A DNA stretch of 64,000 bases from an uncultured Bacteroidota bacterium (GTDB lineage Bacteria; Bacteroidota; Bacteroidia; Bacteroidales; P3), in assembly GCA_902777005.1 (NCBI GenBank), contig CACYSB010000012.1:1-64000 (forward strand). The letters are read 5' to 3'. Positions 18,257-26,079 of this stretch are shown here, one piece after another. Every line of letters starts with the position of its first letter. Position 1 is the first letter of the stretch. Both the position numbers and the translations under genes were made by a program. Under the pieces are notes generated by a model. It saw only the letters and a list, made by a program, of their open reading frames with translations, did no database searches and was not told the origin of the DNA.

Positions 18257-19606
18257 TCACAACGCCCAAACCACCAGCCCTCCGGCAATGATGACGCCGG
18301 TTATCAGCAGGTCTATCAGACAGTAGCCCATGATGTCCTTGGCGTCCAGCTTGGCTATAGCCAGCGCCGGCAGCGCCCAGAAGGGCTGTATGAGGTTGGT
18401 CCACGCGTCGCCCCAGGCTATGGCGGTGCCCGTCAGACCGGGGTCCACACCCAGCTCGGCGCCTGCGGTGAACATGATTGGCGCCTGTATGGCCCAATGG
18501 CCGCCACCGCTTGGCACAAAGAGGTTGAGCAACGCGGCACAAAGGAAGGTCAGCAGCGGGTAGGTCACCGGATTGCTTATCCTTATGCAGCCCTCGGCCA
18601 GCACGTTACCTAAGCTTATGCCGCTTACGCCCACACCAGTGATGATGCCCATGATGCCCGCATAGAACGGGAACTGCAGTATTATGCCCGCAGCCCCTGT
18701 GGCAGCCTTGCCGAAAGCTCGCACATAGGCCACCGGTGTGCCATGTAGCAGCAGACCGAGGGCCAGGAAGAGCATGATGACCGCCCCGAGGTCTACCGTG
18801 CCACCACGGAAGCCAAGCCGCAGCACCAGATAGCCTATCAGCAGCAGTCCGGTGATCCACGCCAGCACGGGGCTCTGTTCCATCCGTTGCGCCGGCGTGC
18901 GCTTCTGTAGAGACGTTTCATGAAACGTCTCTACGGCATCGTCCTTAAGGAGATTCACATCCACGGTCACGGCGCCCTGCTTAGGGTGCATCAGGGTGTT
19001 GGCAACGGTTATGCCTACAATGACCAGCAGCACCATCACCAGGTTGTGCGGGTCCAGTATGGTCTGGCTTACAGGCACCGGTGCTGTCAGCGCCCCGTTG
19101 GTGGCTTTCACCAATGCTTCGCCAGGAGTGGCCATGGTGAGGGGTATCGAGCCCGAAAGGCCTGCATGCCATACCACGAAGCCGCTGTAGGCCGACGCTA
19201 TCAGCAGGCGGTAGTCTACGCCCTGCATCTGTCGTGCTATGGCTTTGGCGAAGACCACACCCACTATGAGGCCGAAGCCCCAGTTGAGCCAGCAGGCCAG
19301 TGCCGACACCACCGTAACGAGTGCTATGGCCGCCGCGTGGCTCTTGGGCAGTCGCGCCAGCGCGTCGATGCCGCGCTTCACCGCCGGCGCCGCCGCAAGT
19401 GCGCTGCCGCACACCAGCACCAAGGCCATCTGCATGGCAAAGGCCAGCAGGTTCCACACTCCCCCGCCCCAGTGCTCAAGCACCTCCACGGGGCTCTGGC
19501 TGCACACCATCATGGCCACCACCGCCGCCACCACGGTCAGCAGTATGGCGAAGATGAAGGGCTCGGGCAGCCAGCGCTGCACCAGTCTGACACAGAACTT
19601 AATCAT
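18257..19606 (-). CDS. AtoE/TIGR00366-type short-chain fatty acid transporter
   Basis: 449 residues with about ten to twelve membrane segments. Marks of the family are WLNWGFGLIVG (near residue 110), a HAGLSGSIPLTMATPG segment and PSGGGHWAIQAPIM (near residue 370). Family members such as E. coli AtoE take up butyrate or acetoacetate. A perfect 28-bp palindrome lies in frame in the central hydrophilic loop (residues about 225-233, encoding VETFHETSL), so the insertion is tolerated between the two halves. It overlaps the alkaline phosphatase gene by 8 bp. Confidence 0.85.
   Translation of the reverse strand: MIKFCVRLVQRWLPEPFIFAILLTVVAAVVAMMVCSQSPVEVLEHWGGGVWNLLAFAMQMALVLVCGSALAAAPAVKRGIDALARLPKSHAAAIALVTVVSALACWLNWGFGLIVGVVFAKAIARQMQGVDYRLLIASAYSGFVVWHAGLSGSIPLTMATPGEALVKATNGALTAPVPVSQTILDPHNLVMVLLVIVGITVANTLMHPKQGAVTVDVNLLKDDAVETFHETSLQKRTPAQRMEQSPVLAWITGLLLIGYLVLRLGFRGGTVDLGAVIMLFLALGLLLHGTPVAYVRAFGKAATGAAGIILQFPFYAGIMGIITGVGVSGISLGNVLAEGCIRISNPVTYPLLTFLCAALLNLFVPSGGGHWAIQAPIMFTAGAELGVDPGLTGTAIAWGDAWTNLIQPFWALPALAIAKLDAKDIMGYCLIDLLITGVIIAGGLVVWAL
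18907..18934. repeat. 28-bp perfect palindrome inside the AtoE-type gene
   Basis: Left arm GTAGAGACGTTTCA, right arm its exact complement. It is in frame and encodes Phe-His-Glu-Thr at its centre. The same palindrome core recurs twice in the ABC ATPase gene (49415-49486), in the same reading frame. Confidence 0.85.
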
Positions 19607-20672
19607 TCCATCCCATTATTTCACGTATCTTGCGCGGTATGTCGGTATTCTGCTGTATGCCGCTGAAGCGCTCGGCACCGGGCCCGTAGGCGAACACCGG
19701 CACCATGCAGCCCGTATGGCTGCCCCAGTGGAAGCGGTAGTCGTTGAGACCCTCCTCGATGTCGCCGCTGGGCAGCGTCAGGCCGCCGGTCTCGTGGTCG
19801 GCAGTGACCACCACCAGCGTGTGGCCGTCCTTCTCGGCCCAGTCGAGCACGGCATGCAGCATCAGCTCGAAATCCGCCAGCTCGGCACGCAGATAGGCCG
19901 AGTCGTTGTTGTGGCACGCCCAGTCAATCTGCGAGCCCTCAATCATCATGCAGAACCCTCTCGTGTTGCGGCTAAGCATCTCGATGGCTTTAATCGAGGC
20001 CGGGCGCAGCACATCGCCGCGCTCGGGCTCCGTCAGCGGGTCGCCGTCGTATAGGAGGCCCACCAGGCGGTCGCCTTCAAAGCCCAACACTTCATCCAGC
20101 GTACGCACCACCGTGTAGCCGCGCGCCGCCAGCGTGTCAAGCGGTGCCAGGCTGTCCTTGCGGTTCTCCGGCAGGAAGTACTTGTAGCCGCCACCCACCA
20201 TCACACTGTGCTGGCACTGCGCCAACTGCACCGTCAGCGTGTCGTACATCTTGCGGTACGGCACATGCCCGTAGGTCGAGGCCGGCGTGGCATCCATGCA
20301 GTCGCTCGTCACCACGAAGCCCGTCAGCAAGCCGTGGGCCACAGCGTCGTCGAATATGGTGCGGTGACGCGACGAATCGGGCGCCCAGTTCACGTGGTAG
20401 TTCTCCACCTTCTCGCCCGTGGTCAGGGCCGTGCCGCCGGCCGACGAGTCGGTGCGGTACTTGTTGAGCGAATAGGTGCGCGAGAAGCCCGTGAAGGGGA
20501 AGCGCAGAAAAGCACTGTTGTCGCCCTTCTCAGCCACCACCGAGCTGTATACCTGTGCCACACCCATGCCGTCGCCCACAATGAGGATGACGTTGCGCGG
20601 CGCCTCTTCATGCTTCTGGCAGCAACCCGCCAGCAGCACAGCCGCCGAAAGTAAAACCAAAATACGCCTCAT
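19599..20672 (-). CDS. Alkaline phosphatase, lipoprotein
   Basis: 357 residues with lipoprotein signal (AAVLLAGCC). A PhoA-type alkaline phosphatase: metal site ILIVGDGMG (D34), phosphorylated Ser block TDSSAGGTALTTG (Ser76), GSQIDWACHNND, TADHETGGL and GSHTGCMVPV providing the remaining Zn/Mg ligands. It removes phosphate from monoesters in the periplasm or at the surface. First gene of the group with the AtoE-type transporter and apt; purine or phosphate salvage is a possible shared theme, but phosphate regulation (a Pho box) was not seen. Confidence 0.92.
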   Translation of the reverse strand: MRRILVLLSAAVLLAGCCQKHEEAPRNVILIVGDGMGVAQVYSSVVAEKGDNSAFLRFPFTGFSRTYSLNKYRTDSSAGGTALTTGEKVENYHVNWAPDSSRHRTIFDDAVAHGLLTGFVVTSDCMDATPASTYGHVPYRKMYDTLTVQLAQCQHSVMVGGGYKYFLPENRKDSLAPLDTLAARGYTVVRTLDEVLGFEGDRLVGLLYDGDPLTEPERGDVLRPASIKAIEMLSRNTRGFCMMIEGSQIDWACHNNDSAYLRAELADFELMLHAVLDWAEKDGHTLVVVTADHETGGLTLPSGDIEEGLNDYRFHWGSHTGCMVPVFAYGPGAERFSGIQQNTDIPRKIREIMGWND

Positions 20673-20723
20673 ATCGCTGTTTTTATGTTATTTATTACTC
20701 CTGCATCATAAAAATTCAACCTG

Positions 20724-20731
20724 CAAATATA
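20724..20731 (-). promoter_or_regulatory. -7 promoter element for alkaline phosphatase
   Basis: On the minus strand TATATTTG matches TAnnTTTG exactly, 51 bp before the ATG. No TTTG at the -33 position is visible. Confidence 0.6.
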
Positions 20732-20796
20732 CTAAAAAATTGTTTTTTGGAGCCTCTTTATTACCCCATAGGTTGCATTTTCTACTTGAACTAACA

Positions 20797-20902
20797 ATAA
20801 TTCATGATAATTCATGGTCAATTACGGTAATTCGCGTTGAAGAAAACGACCACGAATCTTACAAATCCGACGAATTATTCGTGCTATTCGTGCCATTCGT
20901 GT
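20797..20902. repeat. Short decamer and nonamer tandem repeats
   Basis: 20797-20836 holds two exact copies of ATAATTCATG and two degenerate ones (period 10). 20876-20902 holds two TATTCGTGC and one variant (period 9). No open frame or promoter fits this stretch, which occupies the space between the alkaline phosphatase promoter and array C. Confidence 0.65.
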
Positions 20903-20931
20903 TCAGAAAAAAGATGGTGTGGATATCCCTG

Positions 20932-21118
20932 TCTCGCCAGCCCCGCAATAGGCCTTCAATAGGTCTTCAAAAGGCCCTAAGCGCCTCTCCACTGGAGTGC
21001 CATTGGAACACCGGTGTTGCTACGTAGCCCCTCCGTACCCGCTCCGACTGTTCACCGGTTGTTTAACGGTTTTTTGTCGGAGGGGAGTCGGACCGGATAC
21101 GAAGGGGCTACGGTGAAG
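20932..21118. repeat. 11-bp phased array C (longest)
   Basis: Seventeen contiguous 11-bp units. Unit positions 4-5 are CG in eleven, CA in five and AA in one. Units 2-4 belong to a different subfamily (CTTCAATAGGT type), in phase with the CG units. It lies between the divergent alkaline phosphatase and regulator genes. Confidence 0.87.
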
Positions 21119-21175
21119 GTGGCTACAACCCTTATACAATTATAAAAAATAAGGCCGCCGTATGTTTTTTTTTCG

Positions 21176-21183
21176 TATCTTTG
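21176..21183 (+). promoter_or_regulatory. -7 promoter element for the redox operon
   Basis: TATCTTTG matches TAnnTTTG, 45 bp before the regulator's ATG. No good -33 TTTG is present, which would suit a promoter needing an activator. Confidence 0.6.
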
Positions 21184-21228
21184 CACCGTGGTTTCGCGCG
21201 AGCGAACAACCTTTATAGTTGTAATACA

Positions 21229-22077
21229 ATGAAAAGAACGATATTCACGGGCCGCATGAAGATGGCCGACATGGTGGCGTCGAACTACGACCTGATACTT
21301 ATGCTGCCGCGTTTCGGCATACCGCTGGGCTTCGGCGACAGGAGCGTCAAGGAGGTGTGCCGCGAGCATGGCGTGGACGAGAATTTCTTCCTGACGGTGT
21401 GCAACATCTATTCGTTCGACGACTACACGCCTGACGACGAGGAGGTGGCACGCATAGACAACCGCATAGTGGTGGAGCACCTGCAGGCTTCGCACCGCTA
21501 CTACATCGAGGAGCGCCTGCCGCACCTGCAGCACCATCTGGACCACATCGCAGAGCACTCGGGAGAGAAGTCGGCCACCCTGCTGAAGAAATACTTCGCC
21601 GACTACTGCCGCGAGGTGAAGGAGCATGTGCGCCGCGAGGAGAAGAACCTCGACGCCATGCTGGAGAGCCTGCGCAACGGCGAGCGGCAGAGCGACCACT
21701 ACCAGCGCAGCCACGACAACATCAAGGACAAGCTGACCGACCTGACGCAGATTATATACAAGTACATACCCGGCGAGCGCCTGAACGAGGAGATGGTGGA
21801 GCTGGTGTTCGACATACTGCAGCTGAGCCGCGACCTGGAAAAGCACGCCGCGATAGAAGAGATGCTGCTGCTGCCGCCGGAGGACTACCAGCTGAGCGAC
21901 CGCGAGCAGGAGGTGCTGGAGCTGGTGGCGCAGGGCTTGAGCAGCAAGGAGATAGCCGAACGGCTGAAGATTGCGGTGAACACGGTGAACACCCACCGCA
22001 AGAGCATCACCAAGAAGACGGGCATCAAGAGCGTGGCCGGTCTGGCGGTGTTCTGGAAGTTGAAAGTTGAAAATTGA
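21229..22077 (+). CDS. Hemerythrin-like / LuxR-type transcription regulator
   Basis: 282 residues. Residues 1-62 look like the N-terminal domain of Ric/ScdA/YtfE iron-sulfur repair proteins (MADMVASNYDLILMLPRFGI, then VCREHGV). Residues 80-210 are helical with a His/Glu pattern like a di-iron hemerythrin fold: candidates H84, H89, H99, H133, H162, H206. Residues 219-276 form a LuxR/GerE helix-turn-helix (LSDREQEVLELVAQGLSSKE, then AVNTVNTHRKSI). A regulator that senses O2, NO or redox state through a di-iron site is inferred. The last codons (KLKVEN) are written by a heptamer repeat that runs over the stop. It begins an operon of iron-sulfur and Tat genes, its likely targets. Confidence 0.8.
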   Translation: MKRTIFTGRMKMADMVASNYDLILMLPRFGIPLGFGDRSVKEVCREHGVDENFFLTVCNIYSFDDYTPDDEEVARIDNRIVVEHLQASHRYYIEERLPHLQHHLDHIAEHSGEKSATLLKKYFADYCREVKEHVRREEKNLDAMLESLRNGERQSDHYQRSHDNIKDKLTDLTQIIYKYIPGERLNEEMVELVFDILQLSRDLEKHAAIEEMLLLPPEDYQLSDREQEVLELVAQGLSSKEIAERLKIAVNTVNTHRKSITKKTGIKSVAGLAVFWKLKVEN

Positions 22078-22084
22078 CAATAGA
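22057..22084. repeat. Heptamer repeat AAGTTGA at gene junction
   Basis: Four 7-bp units (two exact AAGTTGA, then AAATTGA and CAATAGA) cover the 3' end of the regulator gene, its stop, and reach 3 bp from the next ATG. Confidence 0.65.
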
Positions 22085-22087
22085 GAT

Positions 22088-23437
22088 ATGAAGGCATTGA
22101 AGTATATTCGCATTGTGCTGGCAGCGTTGATGCTGCTCGGCATCACGGCACTGCTGCTCGACACCACCGGCGTGTTGCGCCACTGGCTCGGCTGGATGCC
22201 GAAAATACAGTTGCTGCCGGCCATACTGGCGCTCAACGTGGCGGTGGTTGTGGCCATACTGGCAGTGACAGCCCTGATAGGCCGCTTCTACTGCGCCGTG
22301 GTGTGTCCTATGGGCATCTTCCAAGACATCTTCGTATGGTTCCACAAGCTGATATTCGGCAAGAAGCGCCCCTACCGTTACCGCAAACCGCTGAACTGGC
22401 TGCGCTACACGGTGCTGGCGCTCTTCGTGCTGGCCATGCTGGTGGGGCTGAACAGCATAGCGGTGCTGATAGCGCCCTACAGCGCTTATGCGCGCATGGT
22501 CACGGGGCTGCATGCCACAGGTGTGGCGCAGTGGGTGGCCATCGTCACGCTGGCGGTGATAGGCCTTATGAGCTTCATGGGTGGACGCCTGTGGTGTAAC
22601 ACCTTCTGCCCCGTGGGCACGCTGCTGGGCCTGATAAGCAGACACTCGCTCTTCGGCATCAAGATAGATGCTGACAAGTGCGTGGGTTGCCACAAGTGCG
22701 AACACCGCTGCAAGAGCATGTGCATAGACATCGACGGCGGAAAGACCGTGGACAGCAGCCGCTGCGTCAACTGCTTCACCTGCATAGGTGAATGCAAGCA
22801 GGGGGCTGTCACGTTCGGCCCCAAGGGCAGAGAGGCCAAGAGCCAGAGCGTGGACGGCAGCCGCCGCAAGTTCGTGGCTGGCACCGTGGCCGTGGGAGCC
22901 GCCATGGCCGTTCAGGCGCAGGACAAGAAAGTGGACGGCGGCCTGGCAGCCTTGACGGACAAGCAGGTGCCCCTGCGCAAGACGCCGCTGAAGCCCTTCG
23001 GCGCCAAGAGCCTCAAGAACTTCAGCACACGCTGCACCGCCTGCCAGCTCTGCGTGAGCCAGTGCCCGGAGAAGGTGCTGCGCCCGTCGACCAAGCTGGA
23101 GAGCCTGATGCAGCCGGAGATGAACTACCACGACGGCTACTGCCGTATGGCTTGCACACGCTGCAGCGAGGTGTGCCCGGCGGGAGCCATACAGCCCTTG
23201 ACGAAAGAGGAGAAGACGGCCATCAGCATCGGCGTTGCCGTGGTGCTGAAAGACAACTGCATAGGCTGCGGCACCTGCGAGCGCCACTGTCCGTCGGGAG
23301 CCATACAGATGGTCGACGGCCGCCCGGCAGTGAACGAGGCGCGCTGCCTCGGCTGCGGCGCCTGCGAGTACTACTGCCCCGCACGCCCCATGACGGCCAT
23401 CTATGTCGAAGGCCGTGAAGTGCACGCAGAGGTGTGA
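22088..23437 (+). CDS. NapH-NapG-like fusion: membrane polyferredoxin with internal Tat signal
   Basis: 449 residues. The first half is NapH-like: about four membrane helices, two CxxxCP motifs (FYCAVVCPMG near 70, LWCNTFCPVG near 178) and two cytoplasmic 4Fe-4S motifs (CVGCHKCEHRC near 198, CVNCFTCIGEC near 224). Then an internal twin-arginine signal, SRRKFVAGTVAVGAA (Arg258 region). The second half is NapG-like with four further 4Fe-4S motifs (near 315, 354, 390, 423). In nitrate-reducing bacteria NapH and NapG are separate proteins passing quinol electrons to the periplasm; here they appear joined, so one chain may cross the membrane. No nitrate reductase is near. ATG 22088 is preferred over a TTG inside the regulator gene. 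Confidence 0.8.
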   Translation: MKALKYIRIVLAALMLLGITALLLDTTGVLRHWLGWMPKIQLLPAILALNVAVVVAILAVTALIGRFYCAVVCPMGIFQDIFVWFHKLIFGKKRPYRYRKPLNWLRYTVLALFVLAMLVGLNSIAVLIAPYSAYARMVTGLHATGVAQWVAIVTLAVIGLMSFMGGRLWCNTFCPVGTLLGLISRHSLFGIKIDADKCVGCHKCEHRCKSMCIDIDGGKTVDSSRCVNCFTCIGECKQGAVTFGPKGREAKSQSVDGSRRKFVAGTVAVGAAMAVQAQDKKVDGGLAALTDKQVPLRKTPLKPFGAKSLKNFSTRCTACQLCVSQCPEKVLRPSTKLESLMQPEMNYHDGYCRMACTRCSEVCPAGAIQPLTKEEKTAISIGVAVVLKDNCIGCGTCERHCPSGAIQMVDGRPAVNEARCLGCGACEYYCPARPMTAIYVEGREVHAEV

Positions 23438-23442
23438 CAAAG

Positions 23443-23456
23443 GGGTTACAGGTTAC
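23443..23456. repeat. Two heptamers before yitT-like gene
   Basis: GGGTTAC followed by AGGTTAC, the same heptamer type as at 24489-24516. Followed by an AAC-rich stretch up to the ATG. Confidence 0.45.
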
Positions 23457-23486
23457 GAAATATAACAATATAACAACAATAACAAC

Positions 23487-24488
23487 ATGAGCTTAAACAT
23501 CAAACAAACGTTGACTGATTTCGTCAAGTACACTGGTACTTGGAAATTCTGGAAAGAACTGATCATCATGACGCTGGGCATGGCCGTCACGGCTGCCGCC
23601 GTCTACTACTTCCTCGTACCGAGCAAGCTTATCATCGGCACCATCAGCGGTCTCTCCATTGTGCTGACCAAGATATTCGAGGGCATGGGCATATACATCT
23701 CGCTCGGCACCCTCATCATGGTCATCAACATTGTGTTGCTGATACTGGCGTTCCTGCTTATCAACAAGGAGTTCGGCGCCAAGACCGTCTACACAGCCCT
23801 TATCCTCGGCCCCTTGGCCGACCTGTGGGCCAAGATACTGCCGTGGGATGCCAAGAACGCTGCCGGCGAGTACATTCTGGCCAACCCCAACCCCATCACC
23901 GGCTCGGCATCCATCATGGGCGACCCGTGGCTCGACCTCTGCTGCTTCGTGCTGCTGCTCAGCGCCGCCCAGGCACTGATGTTCAGCATCAACGCCTCGA
24001 CCGGCGGCCTTGACATCCTGGCCAAGATTGTGAACAAGTACCTGCACTTCGACATCGGCGCATCGGTGTCTATCGCCGGCGCCGTCATTTGCTGCACGGC
24101 TTTCGCCATCAACCCCTTCCGCATGGTCATAATCGGTCTCATAGGTACATGGATCAACGGTCTGGTTGTGGACTACTTCACCGCCACACTCAACAATCAC
24201 AAGCGTCTCTGCATCGTCAGCAAAGACTACGAGCGCATACGCCAGTACATCATCAACGAGCTGCACCGCGGCTGCACCCTCTACGAGGTCACAGGCGGCT
24301 ACAGCGGCGAGAAGAGCATAGAGCTCGAGGTGCTGCTCAACAAGGACGAATTCAGCAAGATACTGGCCTGGATGAAGGACGAGAAAATCGATGCCTTCTC
24401 CACTGCAGGCAACGTCAGCGAGGTGTACGGCTTCTGGGCCAGCGGCAAGAGACGCAAACAGCTTAAAGAACAGATCGACAAGAGATAA
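23487..24488 (+). CDS. YitT family membrane protein (DUF161 plus DUF2179)
   Basis: 333 residues. About six membrane segments (residues 25-240), including PSKLIIGTISGLSIVLTKIF and INASTGGLDILAKIVNKYL, which are the two typical YitT repeats. A C-terminal soluble DUF2179-like domain follows (CTLYEVTGGYSGEKSIELEV, near residue 272). The family's function is uncertain; no transported molecule is known to me. It is embedded in the redox/Tat operon between the NapH-NapG-like fusion and the Tat-exported reductase. Confidence 0.85.
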   Translation: MSLNIKQTLTDFVKYTGTWKFWKELIIMTLGMAVTAAAVYYFLVPSKLIIGTISGLSIVLTKIFEGMGIYISLGTLIMVINIVLLILAFLLINKEFGAKTVYTALILGPLADLWAKILPWDAKNAAGEYILANPNPITGSASIMGDPWLDLCCFVLLLSAAQALMFSINASTGGLDILAKIVNKYLHFDIGASVSIAGAVICCTAFAINPFRMVIIGLIGTWINGLVVDYFTATLNNHKRLCIVSKDYERIRQYIINELHRGCTLYEVTGGYSGEKSIELEVLLNKDEFSKILAWMKDEKIDAFSTAGNVSEVYGFWASGKRRKQLKEQIDKR

Positions 24489-24516
24489 AGGTTACAGGTT
24501 ACAGATTAAAGGTTAC
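24489..24516. repeat. Heptamer repeat AGGTTAC between yitT-like and reductase genes
   Basis: Three exact AGGTTAC and one AGATTAA in strict period 7. They fill the whole 29-bp spacer and end 1 bp before the ATG, so the ribosome-binding region is itself repeat sequence. Confidence 0.7.
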
Positions 24517-24517
24517 T

Positions 24518-25909
24518 ATGGACAGACGATCATTTTTGAAAGGTATGGCTGGCGCTGCAATGGCGGGCGCCGCTATGGCCGTTGGATGCGACCATCCCAA
24601 TGCCGCAAAGAGCGAAGGCTACGCCGTCGGCGAGGTGCCGACAGGCAGCATGACCTACCGCAAAGACGCCCACGGACAGGATGTCAGCCTGCTGGGCTTC
24701 GGGATGATGCGCCTGCCCATAGAGGGCGGCGGCAGCCTGCGCGACAACCCCAATGCCAAGCTCGACCAGGAGCTGATAAACCGCATGGTAGACTACGCCA
24801 TGGAACACGGCGTCAACTACTACGACACCGCACCTGTGTACCTGCGCGGCATGTCTGAGAAAGCCACCGGCATAGCCCTCAACAGGCATCCGAGGGAGAA
24901 GTGGCTCGTGGCCACCAAGCTGAGCAACTTCCGCAACTGGAGCCGCGAAGAGAGCATCAAGATGTACGAGCAGAGCTTCGTGGAGCTTGGCGTGGACTAC
25001 ATAGACTACTACCTGCTGCACTCGTTCGGCGGCGTGAGCGACGACGGCGTGAGCGACTTCGAGAAGCGCTTCGTGGACAACGGCATGCTGGACTTCCTGA
25101 TGGAAGAGCGCGAGAAAGGGCGCATCAGGAACCTGGGATGGTCGTTCCACGGGCTGCAGTCGGAGTTCGACAAAGTGGTGGCGCTGCACGACAAGTACCA
25201 CTGGGACTTTGCGCAGATACAGATGAACTATGTTGACTGGCACTATGCCCACGAGATTGAACCGGAGAACGTCAACGCCGAGTACCTGTACACTGAGCTC
25301 GACAAAAAGGAGATACCGATAGTCATCATGGAGCCCGTGCTCGGTGGCCGCTTGGCGACCCTCAACGAAGCGCTGGCCAACCAGCTGAAGACCAGTGAGC
25401 CCGACCGCAGCCTTGCCTCGTGGGCTTTCCGCCACTTGGGCATGTATCCGCGCATCATGACCTCGCTGAGCGGCATGAGCGCCATGGAGCACGTGGAGGA
25501 CAATGTGCGCACCCACTGCCCGATGACGCCGCTGAGCGACGAACAGATGAGGCTGCTGGAGCGCGTGGCTGACGAATTCGCCCACTACCCTGCCATACCG
25601 TGCACCGCATGCCAGTACTGCATGCCGTGTCCCTACGGCTTGGACATACCGGGCATCTTCAGCTTCTACAACAAAAGCCTGATGGAAGGCAACATAGCCA
25701 CCGAAGGCACTGTAGAGCAACGGGAGTTCCGCCGCGCACGCAAGGCATTCCTCACCACCTATGACAAGAGCATCGAGCGGCTGCGTCAGGCCGACCACTG
25801 CATAAACTGCGGCGAGTGCCTCACGCATTGCCCCCAAGGTATCAAAATACCCGACAAGATGCACATGATAGATGATTACACAAACAAACTTAAAGATTCA
25901 CTGGTATGA
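24518..25909 (+). CDS. Tat-exported aldo/keto reductase with two 4Fe-4S clusters
   Basis: 463 residues. The N-terminus [20 protein letters not shown] followed by a lipobox Cys is a twin-arginine lipoprotein signal. Residues ~45-350 are an aldo/keto reductase barrel with the Asp-Tyr region [10 protein letters not shown], a Lys in VATKLSN and a His in YYLLHSFG. The C-terminus has ferredoxin motifs [13 protein letters not shown] (near 365) and [14 protein letters not shown] (near 428). This AKR-4Fe4S type is common in anaerobes. Export by Tat as a folded cofactor protein, next to tatA and tatC, suggests a periplasmic reductase fed by the NapH-NapG-like chain. Substrate unknown. Confidence 0.87.
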   Translation: MDRRSFLKGMAGAAMAGAAMAVGCDHPNAAKSEGYAVGEVPTGSMTYRKDAHGQDVSLLGFGMMRLPIEGGGSLRDNPNAKLDQELINRMVDYAMEHGVNYYDTAPVYLRGMSEKATGIALNRHPREKWLVATKLSNFRNWSREESIKMYEQSFVELGVDYIDYYLLHSFGGVSDDGVSDFEKRFVDNGMLDFLMEEREKGRIRNLGWSFHGLQSEFDKVVALHDKYHWDFAQIQMNYVDWHYAHEIEPENVNAEYLYTELDKKEIPIVIMEPVLGGRLATLNEALANQLKTSEPDRSLASWAFRHLGMYPRIMTSLSGMSAMEHVEDNVRTHCPMTPLSDEQMRLLERVADEFAHYPAIPCTACQYCMPCPYGLDIPGIFSFYNKSLMEGNIATEGTVEQREFRRARKAFLTTYDKSIERLRQADHCINCGECLTHCPQGIKIPDKMHMIDDYTNKLKDSLV

Positions 25910-26079
25910 AGTTATTGTTTTTAGGCACCTGGGAAATAATCCTCATTGTCATCGTGGTGCTGCTACTCTTCGGCGGCAAAAAGATACCCGAGCTTATGAA
26001 GGGCTTAGGCAAAGGCGTCAAGAGCTTCAAGGACGGCGTCAACGGAATTGAAGAGCAGAAGGACGAGGAAAAGAAGTGA
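25906..26079 (+). CDS. tatA: Twin-arginine translocase subunit TatA
   Basis: 57 residues. The protein has the TatA layout: one N-terminal membrane helix ([20 protein letters not shown]), the hinge Gly-Gly, the amphipathic helix [20 protein letters not shown] with its conserved P and G, then a charged tail rich in Glu/Lys. It forms the protein-conducting pore that moves folded proteins. The ATG overlaps the reductase stop (ATGA), and its own stop overlaps the GTG start of tatC. No separate tatB was found, so this is a minimal TatAC system. Confidence 0.93.
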   Translation: MKLLFLGTWEIILIVIVVLLLFGGKKIPELMKGLGKGVKSFKDGVNGIEEQKDEEKK

